NCBI GenBank assembly: GCA_019648995.1
Contig: BLXT01006765.1
Location: forward strand, 1,503,499 to 1,529,313
From: Plakobranchus ocellatus
Lineage: Eukaryota > Mollusca > Gastropoda > Plakobranchidae
Length of the DNA: 25,815 bases
Direction of reading: 5' to 3'
Positions 1 to 10,005 of this stretch are shown one piece after another. The notes under the pieces were generated by a model. That model had not been told where the DNA came from and made no database searches. It saw only the letters and a list, made by a program, of their open reading frames with translations. The position numbers were made by a program, and so were the translations under genes. Numbering within the stretch: the first letter of the stretch is position 1; every line of letters begins with the position of its first letter.

Positions 1-165
1 GGGGGGGGAGTTGGTGGTGTAGTGGATAGCCCTGAAATCTGCAGGGACCCTTCTGTTGCAGGTTCAAGCCTTGCCACTGGCACCTTAGCCTGATGAAGGG
101 CCTGAAAACATGAGATCATCTTGATATGGAGTGGCCATACACAAAATCCAAACTAAACCTTATTA
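1..165 (+). mobile_element. tRNA-derived SINE, copy 1 (5' end at or beyond window edge)
   Basis: An A-box-like sequence (TGGTGTAGTGG, 15-25) is followed 35 bp later by a near-perfect B box (GGTTCAAGCC, 61-70), the internal RNA polymerase III promoter of tRNA genes. There is no tRNA cloverleaf, and a non-tRNA tail follows (CTGATGAAGGGCCTGAAA, then ATCATCTTG). The same body and tail recur at about 16095-16235 inside an intron, which shows a dispersed family. A G8 run precedes the A box at the window edge, so the true 5' end may be missing. Both copies lack coding capacity, as SINEs do; mobilisation would depend on a LINE not seen here. Confidence 0.72.
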
Positions 166-1253
166 GCTAAAGGCATTTTAAACAATCTCAAGGTATTGTT
201 CCGCTATCATTATAGCATGGCATTGGTAAAGCTTTGTACAAATTCAACATCACAGCAAGAACATGCTTCTGGTTCAAGTGCTGAGCATCACTATCATTTT
301 GTTATTATAAATGTATATTGTATATATAATTGCTAAAGGTTTACATATCAATTTGTGGAAAGGAAAGTCCAAGACATGTTATATTATTGACCAGGTATTG
401 GTTAACACATTCAAGTCCATGTGTGAGGAATGGTTGTTTGATTTGTGATGCTCTGACATGAAGAGCAAGGAGTATATGATTGAATTAGTCAGCACAGACC
501 CATTTTTTTTTTTATTTATTGCTTTAGGAATCATGTAAGATTCAGATAATTTGTTTCTAATTCTTCTCATTTTTTTTCTCTCGCCAAAATACCCTCTTGT
601 TTGTTTGTTTGGTTGGAAACTCCTCTCCACCTCACACACATGTATTTGCCATGCTATTTGCCAAGCCATGCACTGACAATCGAAATTGCTCAATTCACTC
701 TACAGCAGCAGTGAAGGTTGAAGTACAAGCTTTGGTTTGAAGCATCAGGAAAATCTACGCATGTTGCTCAAAAGTCCACTAGCACAATGTCAATATATAT
801 ACAAATTTTTACCAAGTTCTTGAGTTTTGTTCTTGTGTAACAAACCTTTTCCTCAATGTTGCGAAAAAAGATTTTATCAGATTTCCTTATTTGCTTTTTT
901 TCTTTTTAAGTGTGAAAAATATGTGCATTCATTTGAAAGCTTTTTATAACCCACCTCATTCGTGGTCTGTAATTGTAATCCTTTTGTTGTCTTACGTATG
1001 TTGAGATTAGCGTAAATTGTGGCGCTGAAATCATTTCTGAATAATTGTTTTTCTTTTCAGTAATCTTCCCTCCTACCTCTAAAATGTCAGCGGTGAGTAA
1101 GAGTGAGTTTGACCAGGCATTCGAGGTATCAGATCGCCATGCCTTGGTTGCAAAATATTCATTGACCAACACATAGGCATAGCTTTAAATACAGCAGAAC
1201 AACGCTGTGTTTTCGTGTGTAATACATCGTATTTTTCACAACTTTAGAATTGT
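166..1253. other. non-coding stretch, no gene supported
   Basis: AT-rich DNA with short T runs and stop codons in all frames at short spacing. The open frames at 379-693 and 906-1172 on the minus strand have low-complexity composition, no recognisable domain and no convincing splice context, so I do not call them genes. Confidence 0.6.
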
Positions 1254-1376
1254 CTATTTGAGAAGTTCTCTTTTCCCTAGTTTTTCTATTTAAGAAGTTT
1301 TCTTTTCCCTAGTTTTTCTATTTAAGAAGTTTTCTTTTCCCTAGTTTTTCTATTTAAGAAGTTTTCTTTTCCCTAG
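1254..1376. repeat. 32-bp minisatellite, about 4 units
   Basis: The motif beginning AGAAGTTTTCTTTTCCCTAG recurs at 1261, 1293, 1325 and 1357, an exact 32-bp period. Units 2 to 4 are almost identical and unit 1 differs by one base in the visible core, which points to recent expansion. The units are strongly pyrimidine-biased on the plus strand. No function is apparent. Confidence 0.9.
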
Positions 1377-3417
1377 TACAATTCACCTAAGTTGAATTTT
1401 AATAAGTGTATCTTCTTTTAAGTTCATCTTACACTTCTGGAGTTTGTTCATCTACTGAGGCTTCTATTGTTTCAAGAAACAATGCACTAGATAAGCGAAT
1501 GCTGTTTTATATCCTCCTGTAATTCTTACAGTTAGCTTTTCCAGTATTTGTGGCCAGCTTGACTCATGGTGAAATATCTTGCCTATTTGCAAGAAAGGGG
1601 GCGGTTGGGTAGAAGGAGAGATAATGCAAGCCTAACAGATTTGATATGGGTAGGATGTTTGGCAATCATGCTGTGAGATGCAAAGTCAGTATCTCAATAT
1701 CTGTAAAACCTCAGCTTAAAAACAATGTACATATATCATAAGGCTAGTACATACGATTCTTACTCTCTTGAATTTGGAATGGTGTAAAGTTTACAAATTT
1801 TATGAAATTTAGCATACATTAAATGAGTTTGTAATTCTTCCCCGATCTACATTGGCAAAACTAAGTATAGGTCTAAACTGCCATTTTATTTTTCTGCATA
1901 GTTTTATCATCTCTAATAATTCAGTAGAATTCCTTGAAATCAAATAAAATATCAAGGCTAGATTGCTGTACAACCTTTGTTTAATAATGCCTTAAATTGA
2001 AAACCTGCATTAACAACAATATAAGCTCCAGTCCACTTCCTTTTGGCATTTAAAATCCCACTATAAAATATAGATGCTGTTAAAAAAAAAGGGTTTTTTT
2101 TTAAAAAACTTTAGGTTTTCAATGTTGATGTTTGTGTGTGTCTATGATAGGATGACATGTTTTAAGAGGTAGAAAATCATCTTTTATGTCCATATTTGTT
2201 TGTATCATAGACTTTCAGCAGTTAAGTGTATCATCCTTGCTAAATGTGCCAAGTCTCAACTCAAGTGTATATCATCCTTACAGATGCATGATAGGGACAC
2301 TTAGTCCTGAGTGTGGGATGTTTTCTGAAATTGTGCTGCTCACACAGTGCCTCTCATGCCGTGAATGACTCACTCGTAGTCTCAGAACATCTCATCCTCA
2401 TCATCCACTGCTATACTGTTGACATAATAATAGAGCATGTATTGTTATTGTTGTAGTATATATACTGTATGCCAAGCTGAATCTAGCTTGTCTTGTTCGA
2501 GAGTTTACCCTCATACACAAACACTGCTAACAAAAGATAGCCACACAGAATCTTGCTAAGTACTCATAAAGTATGATGAGGATGAACAAAAATCAAGACG
2601 CAAGTCTTTATATAGGCCTGCTCATAATCATTTCTCATATTAAGCTTCTGTGTACTCTTTTTCAGTTGTATGGAATAACTTTCCATCATTTGTGTATTTA
2701 ATCATCTTATCCAGTCAGTGCCACCTAACCTGAATTTGTCGGGAACAAGCAAAAAAAAAGGTTTATTTAAAAATCTAGATTCAATTTTGATTCTTGACAT
2801 CTTAACTTGTGAAAATATTCTCCTCATGGTCGTGGGATGTCCATTTGCTTCATTGGATGTTGTTTTGATTTGCTTAGTTTGTTTGTTTGTTTGTTGTTGT
2901 TGTTTTTTTTTCTTTGGGCAATGTTTTTTTATATTTTTTATTTTTCATTTGCAAAAGGATCAGTCATTTTCTTTTGTGTGGCATTTTCTTTTCATGTTTT
3001 CAAAAGAAATTGCTTTTGGTTTTGTCATTGTCTCTGTCGCAAAGTTTGAGATCTGTGTTTCACATGCCAAAAAATGGCAGATGCCAATTGTCCATTTTTA
3101 ATCCATCGGAGCTAAAAAGTCCAAGCTTTGTCTGGGATGACCTTTTAATGACAGGGTCGTTTTATGTTTCAAAAGAGTTTTTAATTCAGAAAGCTGTCAA
3201 ACATTTAGTGCACAATCTTCAACTGCTTGTAAAAAAATATTTGGACATGATTTTGCCCAAAAATTTGCAAAATCGTTGGAAAAATTCAGATAAATTCAGT
3301 CAGATTTGAATTGCACAAAGAACTTACATAAAAATAAGAAAGGTTCTGTTCCAATGAGAAAATGTACATTAATTGAAAATTTAAATTTACGAATTCAGAT
3401 TAAATGATGGTGACTGT
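1377..3417. other. non-coding stretch, no gene supported
   Basis: AT-rich sequence. Around 2081-2110 an A9 run and a T10 run flank GGG, giving a simple fold-back. The open frames at 2718-3309 are phenylalanine/leucine-rich because they read through T runs. I see no conserved protein, RNA gene or transposon end here. Confidence 0.55.
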
Positions 3418-3837
3418 GGCTGGAAATCCCTGTAGTCAACATGGCAGAACAGGAGTCTGTACACAACACTGTCTCCCCTTTATACCCTACAGAAATGGCT
3501 GGAAACCCCTGTAGTCAACATGGCAGAACAGGAGTCTGTACACAACACTGTCTCCCCCTTGTACCCTACAGAAGTGGCTGGAAACCCCTGTAGTCAACAT
3601 GGCAGAACAGGAGTCTGTACACAACACTGTCTCCCCTTTGTACCCTACAGAAATGGCTGGAAACCCCTGTAGTTAAAATGGCAGAATATTTGTTGGATCA
3701 GGAGTCTGTACACAACACTGTCTCCCCTTTGTACCCTACAGAAATGGCTGGAAACCCCTGTAGTCAACATGGCGGAATGTTTATTGGATCAAGAGTCTGT
3801 ATAACACTTTAGAGCTCCTCACCGTCTCCCCATATTC
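3418..3837. repeat. 79-bp minisatellite, about 5 units
   Basis: A unit beginning GGCTGGAAACCCCTGTAGTC starts at 3418, 3497, 3576, 3655 and 3746. The first three steps are exactly 79 bp. The fourth is 91 bp because units 4 and 5 carry a 12-bp insertion after ATGGCAGAA, containing TTGTTGGATC or TTATTGGATC. The last unit decays around 3800-3837. The near identity of units 1 to 3 suggests recent unequal exchange or slippage. 79 is not a multiple of 3, so no frame stays open through the array. Confidence 0.92.
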
Positions 3838-5316
3838 ATCTTCCTAATATAAGCTGCCCACTTATCCAACAAAGCATACCCAATTCTCACCTGAAATCTC
3901 TTTTGGTTTTCTATAGAAACAATAGTTTCAATGGTTTTAATCTCTCACGAACAGAAGAATCAATGTTGAGAAATACAGTGAAGCATTTCAAGATGAAATT
4001 GGATTCATAAGCACCATTGTGCTGTCCAATCCTTGATAGATTCATAGGCTCCATGTCCATAGTTCTATCCAGTCCTTCGCAGATAAAATCATAGGCACCA
4101 TATGGTTATGTCTTTGATCTTTTTAAAAGAAAAACGAATAGTACAAGTAGTGTGTCTCTCTGTCTTTAGCAGAATGCTATCGTTAGGATAAGATTAGGGG
4201 TAGATTCTATCGTTAGGATAAGATTAGGGGTAGATTATACACGTATCAACTTGGGTCTTAAATTCGACAATCCAGACATAAACACCATATCATATTAAAC
4301 TATCTTTCTATTTAGGCCTAGCCACCAAGTCCAAATTTCTTGACTTTTTATACTGTGTGTTTACAGATACTACTACATGTAATTTAGATCAAGATTCTGT
4401 GTTGTCTATCAAAAGCCTGTGTGGAAAATTGCTCTCAAAAAGAGTAGACAGTGGCCAATGTTCATATTTTTCCTTGTCCATCTATTCCACTTAAGATTTG
4501 TCCAGTTTTATTCCTTTGGCTTGTAGGAGGTGGGCAGCTTGTTGGTTTTTACCAAGTCTCGTTCTGTTTGATTTTAGCAGTGTTTTTGCTCAGCTGGGAT
4601 CTCATCCACCTCTATCATGGGATTTCTTTTCCTTTTTGTGAACTGTCTCCTGCCATAGCTCACATTTCTGCTGCCTCAGTACTGGTTGTTTGAAATATGT
4701 TCGCCATCTTACCTGTTTGGATTACCTCGCTAGGTTGAGAATACAACAATAACAGGCCAGGGCTGGAAGCCCTACACTGTGTAATGCCACATAACTGACA
4801 ATAATCATAGGCCAGGGGGGATTGGAACTGTACTCGGAAGAGCAATTTTTTCCTTTTCTTTTTTATTTAATATTCAGATAAAATTTTAATAGAATTAATT
4901 GAAATGAACTTTTTTTCTCTTTTTTTAAGTAAGAAAAGCATTTGCCCAAAGAGTTAAATTTTTTTTTTTTTTTTTTTTAACAAAATTATGGTCATTTTTG
5001 CTTTTTCGTGGTCAATTTTTTGTTAAATGTTCAATATTTGAAATAGAAATTAAATGTTTTATCAGGTTTTATAGATCTGATCATGAGTATAATTTGAATT
5101 TGTACGAGAACTCTGCTTTGAACCTCAGCATATAAACGGGTACATATAAATCTCGTTTCACCAGGATGGAAAATTGAATACATGTAGGCCTACAATCAAC
5201 TGAAGAAATGAATTAAATTTACTTTCAAATATAATTTTCTCCACCTTGATATGCAACCTTAAGAAAAATCAAGACATCAAAGTTTATCAAAGCTTTTTTT
5301 TTTTTATCATGTGAAC
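3838..5316. other. non-coding stretch with a short direct duplication
   Basis: No supported gene. A T20 run lies at 4959-4978. The overlapping open frames at 4451-4693 (plus) and 4660-4845 (minus) show no family resemblance or splice support. The 33-bp duplication at 4167-4233 is listed separately. Confidence 0.55.
4167..4233. repeat. 33-bp direct duplication containing ATTAGGGG
   Basis: The string CTATCGTTAGGATAAGATTA followed by GGGGTAGATT occurs twice in tandem with no visible difference. The embedded TTAGG and TTAGGGG resemble telomeric repeat words, but only four such words are present and they are interrupted, so this is a simple tandem duplication rather than an interstitial telomere. 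Confidence 0.8.
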
Positions 5317-5320
5317 TTAA

Positions 5321-5721
5321 CCCTATCCGTACTAGGTGTTTTATTGTCATATTCATACGTCGGGGGTAACTGAGTGCCCCCAAATTTTAAATAAGAAATA
5401 ATCTTATCCATACGTGTGGGGTAACTGCGTGTCCCCATACTGCATACAGTAAAAAAATTGCTATATACCTATCAGTACGTGGGGGGTAACAAAATCACCT
5501 CATACTTTATATAGTAAAAAATACAGGGAGGGTTTCAGAAATGACCTCAGGTCAGTTCAATATTGATTTTCTGTCAATCATTATTATGCAATCCTATGTC
5601 AAATTGAATTTTTGAGGAATAATGAAAAGCTGAAAGAAAAATTACCATTTTAAGCATTTTAAAAAAATAATAAAAAAAAAAGCCTTGGGGTAACAAAATT
5701 ACCCCACATGTACAGATAGGG
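5321..5721. mobile_element. piggyBac-type non-autonomous MITE, 401 bp
   Basis: The ends are inverted repeats: left CCCTATCCGTAC (5321-5332) and right GTACAGATAGGG (5710-5721), 11 of 12 matching after reverse complementing. Both are flanked by TTAA (5317-5320 and 5722-5725). A TTAA target duplication plus termini beginning CCC is the signature of the piggyBac superfamily. The element has no transposase frame. Inside are three directly repeated modules starting TACGTSGGGG (near 5356, 5411 and 5476) and a final module near 5686-5704. Several modules can fold, the best being GGGGTAACAAAATTACCCC with a perfect 7-bp stem. A diverged relative is seen at 19856-20272. Confidence 0.8.
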
Positions 5722-5725
5722 TTAA

Positions 5726-8532
5726 ATCGTCCCTGGGATGCCGTTCCTATTTAATGTTGTCTAAAAGATAGAACTTGGGGGAGTTTTAAATGAACAGTAA
5801 CAAGTTCAGCCTATATACAAAATGTGCAGAGAAGCAGAGGTTGAGCCCATACCTACTGTCAATGCAGCAATGATCTTTCTACAGTGTACTTGAATTAAGG
5901 CCGAGACTATTATCACCCTCAGCAATTATATTAGGCAGGATGTCGTTTTCAAATATTTTGAAAAAGTATTTTCGCATTTCATTTGCAAATGCCTAGTAGT
6001 GGTATCGGCATAAATTGTGTGAATGTGCATCTTATATTTTAATCCTAAATTTTGTTGTATGTTTTAATATGTGCAATATTTTCTCTCTCTACGCCTACAA
6101 AATGTCTTCTTGTATCAAAAGAGTTTTATATATATGTACTAAATTGCTATACGTATATTCTGTATTTTGTTACATGGTTGTCTGTCTATTCACCATACAT
6201 CGTAATATGTGTAGTGTGATAACAAAAAATGTCATGAACATGATTGTAAGATGATTGATTGATTGTAAGAAAAACAGTTCTAAGAAGAAAAGTCAACTTT
6301 CTCATTTATAGCCTTTGTGAGGGGGTGTTTATCATTCATTTGGAAGCTTCAAGCCTATTTTAAAATACTTGGCTGATTTTTCTTCCGCAAAATATCTCAC
6401 ATTGTTGTGGCACTACACACATCATCTCTTCCCATCTCTTTTGCTCATATGCCAGCAAGTGTAAGTCTGTTTTTCCTTAGTTTCGCTTCATTTTTGTGTC
6501 AAGTGTAAAAAAAAAAGCCATTTCTGATATTTCTCTCTTGTGCTCATTCTGGTCTCCTTTTTTTTTTTAGCTCTTATGTAAACCAATTTTGTAATATCAT
6601 TGCATTTTGGATGATATATATACATATATATTAAAATATATGGCCTAAACCAAATGTCATACCTCATGGTTTTTCTTTAGTTTGTTTAATATCTGATGAG
6701 TTGCTTGTCAATCTAAAATGAATGAATTATCAGGTGTCCGATTTCTGTAATAAAAATGTCATCAACACTAAGTCAAGCTCGTCTCTATGTAAACCTCAAA
6801 AGCTGAAGACTGATAGATTGAATTTCTCATAAATTGTAAGGCTCGAGATGATCCAACCAGTGTTTTTTCTTTTTGGCTTCTGAATAAATTATCCAAAGTC
6901 TGTTGGAGGAGTTCATTTTCCCCATTCAATTTCAAGTCTGTAGGGCCGACCATAAATGGCATTGTTTTTCCTTTCCTTGTTCTGGTTATGAAAACCAAAC
7001 AGAAAATGCTAAATGTCTGCTCCAGACGTTAGGGTAAGATCCAAAGAAGAACATGCACGAATGCAACTTCAAGTCAAAAAGATTTAAATACGGGTTTATC
7101 GGTGAAAACTCTATGGTTTTCACTGCAAGTATAGGATGCTTGAAAACAAATTTCTATATGTTTTGATTCTATATATATGAGATATTTTATTTATCAAAAT
7201 AAATATCCGAGATGAGAGGAAAAAAATTACCTGCCACTGAGAACACAAAAGAGTATGAATACAGGAAAATGCATGAATATGACTTGGTTATCTATCCAGA
7301 TCTGAAATAAGTATATTGCAAAGTACCCAATAACTTGCACACATTAGCTTATATTGCTTCCCACTTTATTGGGAAAGTACTACAATATAACTAGCAGGAT
7401 TCCATATTAACACAAGGAACTTAAGACTTTGCGTTTTTTTGTCTCAATCAAATATTCCATGTATTTTTATTGAACCAAAATCTTTCTTTGATGCAAAACT
7501 TGACTCTCTATAGAATGAAATAAATTAAATCATTTAACTTTCAGAATCACATATGCCACTTCATCACTCTCTCTCTCTCTCCCTCAGAAATACCTCTGAA
7601 ACCAAATAGTGTTACACCAATGAAGGGATTTGACCGCAGTGACAGTGTCTAGTTGTTCTCTTTGCTAGCTACTCCAGCTACAGCTAGAACAGGACATTAC
7701 TTAAAGCTCAGTTGCTCATTATAAAAACACTTTAACACTAGACTGTTTGTACTAAGAAACTTATAAATTAAACACAACTCAGATAAAACTATCATCTCAC
7801 ATTTTGCACAACTTGCCTTTTTCTTTCTTTTTTTTGTTTTTTTTCCTTTAAGTCAACTTCAGTTCATTTATGGATTTCTTAAAAATTTCAAATATTTTTC
7901 TAGGATTCATTTTAACAGAAAGGCTACAAAACGTTTTTTTTTTTACATCCGAGGGTTGTGATTTGTACTGACCAGCGGTCATTTCTAAAAACCCACTATA
8001 TGAAAAGATACTATGTGTGGATAGGAATATAAAAGAGTGATTTTTTAAAAAATCATTTATTTAAAATAACATCCATGGTGTAGGATAAGTATATATCTGA
8101 TTTTTTTTAAATTAAAGAAAGTGGAGATGCACAGTTTTTTCATTATATGATGATTTTTCTTATGTTCATGGGAACATGAAGGTATGCCAACATCCCTGTG
8201 ATGATAGAAGATATGTATTACTGATACAAGAACAAAACAAGCTTCACAAGTGAGAGTGACATTGGGGAAAGTTTGCAGAGCAAAAGAAAATACATACACA
8301 CAAGAATGTAAATTTTCAATATAGATTGTTTTTTTGTTATTTCCTGTACATTTGAGTAAGATTATCACATTTAAATACTTTTTTTCCTCTGAAAATAGTT
8401 CAAAGTAAAAAATTCTTGGTCAGTCGCTATAACAAAAAAAAAAAGAAAACAAAAGAAAATTATGTGCACCACATAATCCAAAACTGCTTATAAACCACCA
8501 TTGTTCTTTTTGAAATAAAACACATTCAAAAA
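5726..8532. other. non-coding stretch, no gene supported
   Basis: AT-rich with many T and A runs and a short CT microsatellite near 7567-7581. The minus-strand frame at 6768-6998 is the least random-looking here, but it has no domain I recognise and no clear flanking splice sites. I see no RNA gene or transposon termini. Confidence 0.5.
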
Positions 8533-9705
8533 GCACTTCCTGTCTAGTGCTGGCCCTGTTGTATTGTATAACTAAGCACTTCCAGACTAGTGCTTGCCCT
8601 GCTGTACTGTACGACTAAGCACTTCCAGGCTAGTGCTGGCCCTGTTGTACTATGACTAAGCGCTTCCAGAGTAGTGTTACCCCTGCTGTACTGTAACTGT
8701 TGTACTATGACTAAGCGTTTCCAGACTAGTGGTACCCCTGCTGTACTGTATAACTAAACACTTCCTGACTTGACTAGTACTAACCCTGCTGTACTGTATG
8801 ACTAAGCGCTTCCACACTGGTGCTGTCCCTGATGTACAGTATGACTAAACGCTTCCAGACTAGGCTACCCCTGCTATACTGTATGACTAAACACTTCTAG
8901 ACTAGTGCTACCGCTGCTATAATGTATAACTAAGCACTTCCTGACTTGACTAGTACCAACCCTGCCTGTACTGTATAACTAAGCACTTCCAGGCTAGTAC
9001 TATCTCTGCTGTATTGTACAACCAAGCACTTCCAGATTAGTGGAAGTCTGTACTGTCACTGAACTGCTATAGTAAAAATTTCCAAACTAGTGCTCAAGCT
9101 ACGTACTGTAGAACCAAGCACTTATATACTAGTGCTAGCCCTGTTGTACTGTATAATCGAGCACTTCCAGACTAGTGCTAGCCCTACTATACTGCAATAG
9201 TAAGAACTTCCAGACAAGTGTCAATCCTATGTACTGTATAACCAAGGACTTACAGACTAGTGCTAGCCTTGTTATAATGTATGACCAAGCAATTTAAGAC
9301 TAGTGCTATCCCTGCTGCACTGTATAACTAACTACTGTCAGACTATGGATAACCCTGCTGTACTATATAGCTAAGTACTTTAATACTAGTGAAAGCCCTG
9401 ATGCACTGTATAACTTACTACTGCAACTGTCAGACTATGGATAACCCTGCTGTACTGTATAAAGCTAAGTACTTCAAGACTAGCGCAAGCCCTGACGCAC
9501 TGTATAACTACCTACTGTCACACTTTGGATAACTCTGCTGTACTATATAGCTAAACACTCCAAGACTGGTGCAAGCTTGCTGTACTGTATAGTTTACAGC
9601 ACTTCAAGACTAGTGCAAGCTTGCTGTACTGAATAAATAATAACTGTCAGACTATATACTGTATCATCAAGACTAGTGTTAGCTTTGCTGTACTGTGTGA
9701 CTTAC
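8533..9705. repeat. 43-bp-period satellite array, about 27 diverged units
   Basis: The basic unit reads roughly GCACTTCCAGACTAGTGC, then a T/C-rich middle, then CTGTACTGTA and TAACTAA; the first unit starts are at 8533, 8576 and 8619, a 43-bp step. GCACT and AGTGC within the unit can pair into a short hairpin with an 8-base loop. Units diverge by substitutions and small indels. From about 9320 a variant unit (CTGTCAGACTATGGATAACC) alternates with the ordinary one, giving a dimer-like higher-order repeat. The array ends about 300 bp beyond the stop codon of the minus-strand THUMP gene, so it may lie in its 3'UTR or just outside it. Confidence 0.9.
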
Positions 9706-10005
9706 ATACAGATTTCATGAAGCTCAAATAAAATTCGTGCAAAAAACTGAACACAAAAGGAGATTGTAAAAAAGCAAGTAATATCAGTATGTCACATCAA
9801 TGTTTTACATTAGGACAGTTTGAACATGGCAATTGTTTAAGCCCTAAATATTATCGCAAAATGTACCTAGGAACATGTCATGGCCTGGGTTGACAAGGAT
9901 GATGAGCAGCAATCTCTGTCCTGAATCTTAATACAGTAGCAATCCACAAATATTGTTGAGTTCTAGTCAATATCAGCATGGCTGAAGAGCATTTGTTGCA
10001 TTTGT
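9706..10005 (-). other. 3' flank / probable 3'UTR of the minus-strand THUMP gene
   Basis: This is the 300 bp directly after the stop codon of the minus-strand gene. I see no clean AATAAA or ATTAAA on the minus strand here, so the poly(A) site is unplaced and may lie inside the satellite array. Confidence 0.4.

Noticed and set aside
2718..3309. Three overlapping plus-strand open frames rich in Phe, Leu and Cys that look like membrane proteins
   Set aside because: They come from reading T-rich runs; composition follows the DNA and no family is recognisable.
3440..3590. A short open frame through the 79-bp repeat whose peptide has Cys and Gly spaced a little like an EGF-like domain
   Set aside because: The unit length is not a multiple of 3, so the frame changes with each unit and closes after about 50 codons. 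There is no splice context.
4167..4233. Possible interstitial telomeric repeat (TTAGG / TTAGGGG words)
   Set aside because: Only two 33-bp units with interrupted words; explained by a simple duplication.
4451..4845. Hydrophobic plus-strand frame and an overlapping minus-strand frame
   Set aside because: No domain, no splice sites, and the sequence on both strands is ordinary AT-rich background.
4711..4850. Minus-strand GTTCCAATCCCC resembling a tRNA B box
   Set aside because: No A box at suitable spacing and no second copy in the window; likely chance.
6768..6998. Minus-strand 76-codon frame with a balanced amino-acid composition
   Set aside because: It looks less random than its neighbours but has no recognised homology and no convincing acceptor or donor. 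Left as a possible exon fragment only.
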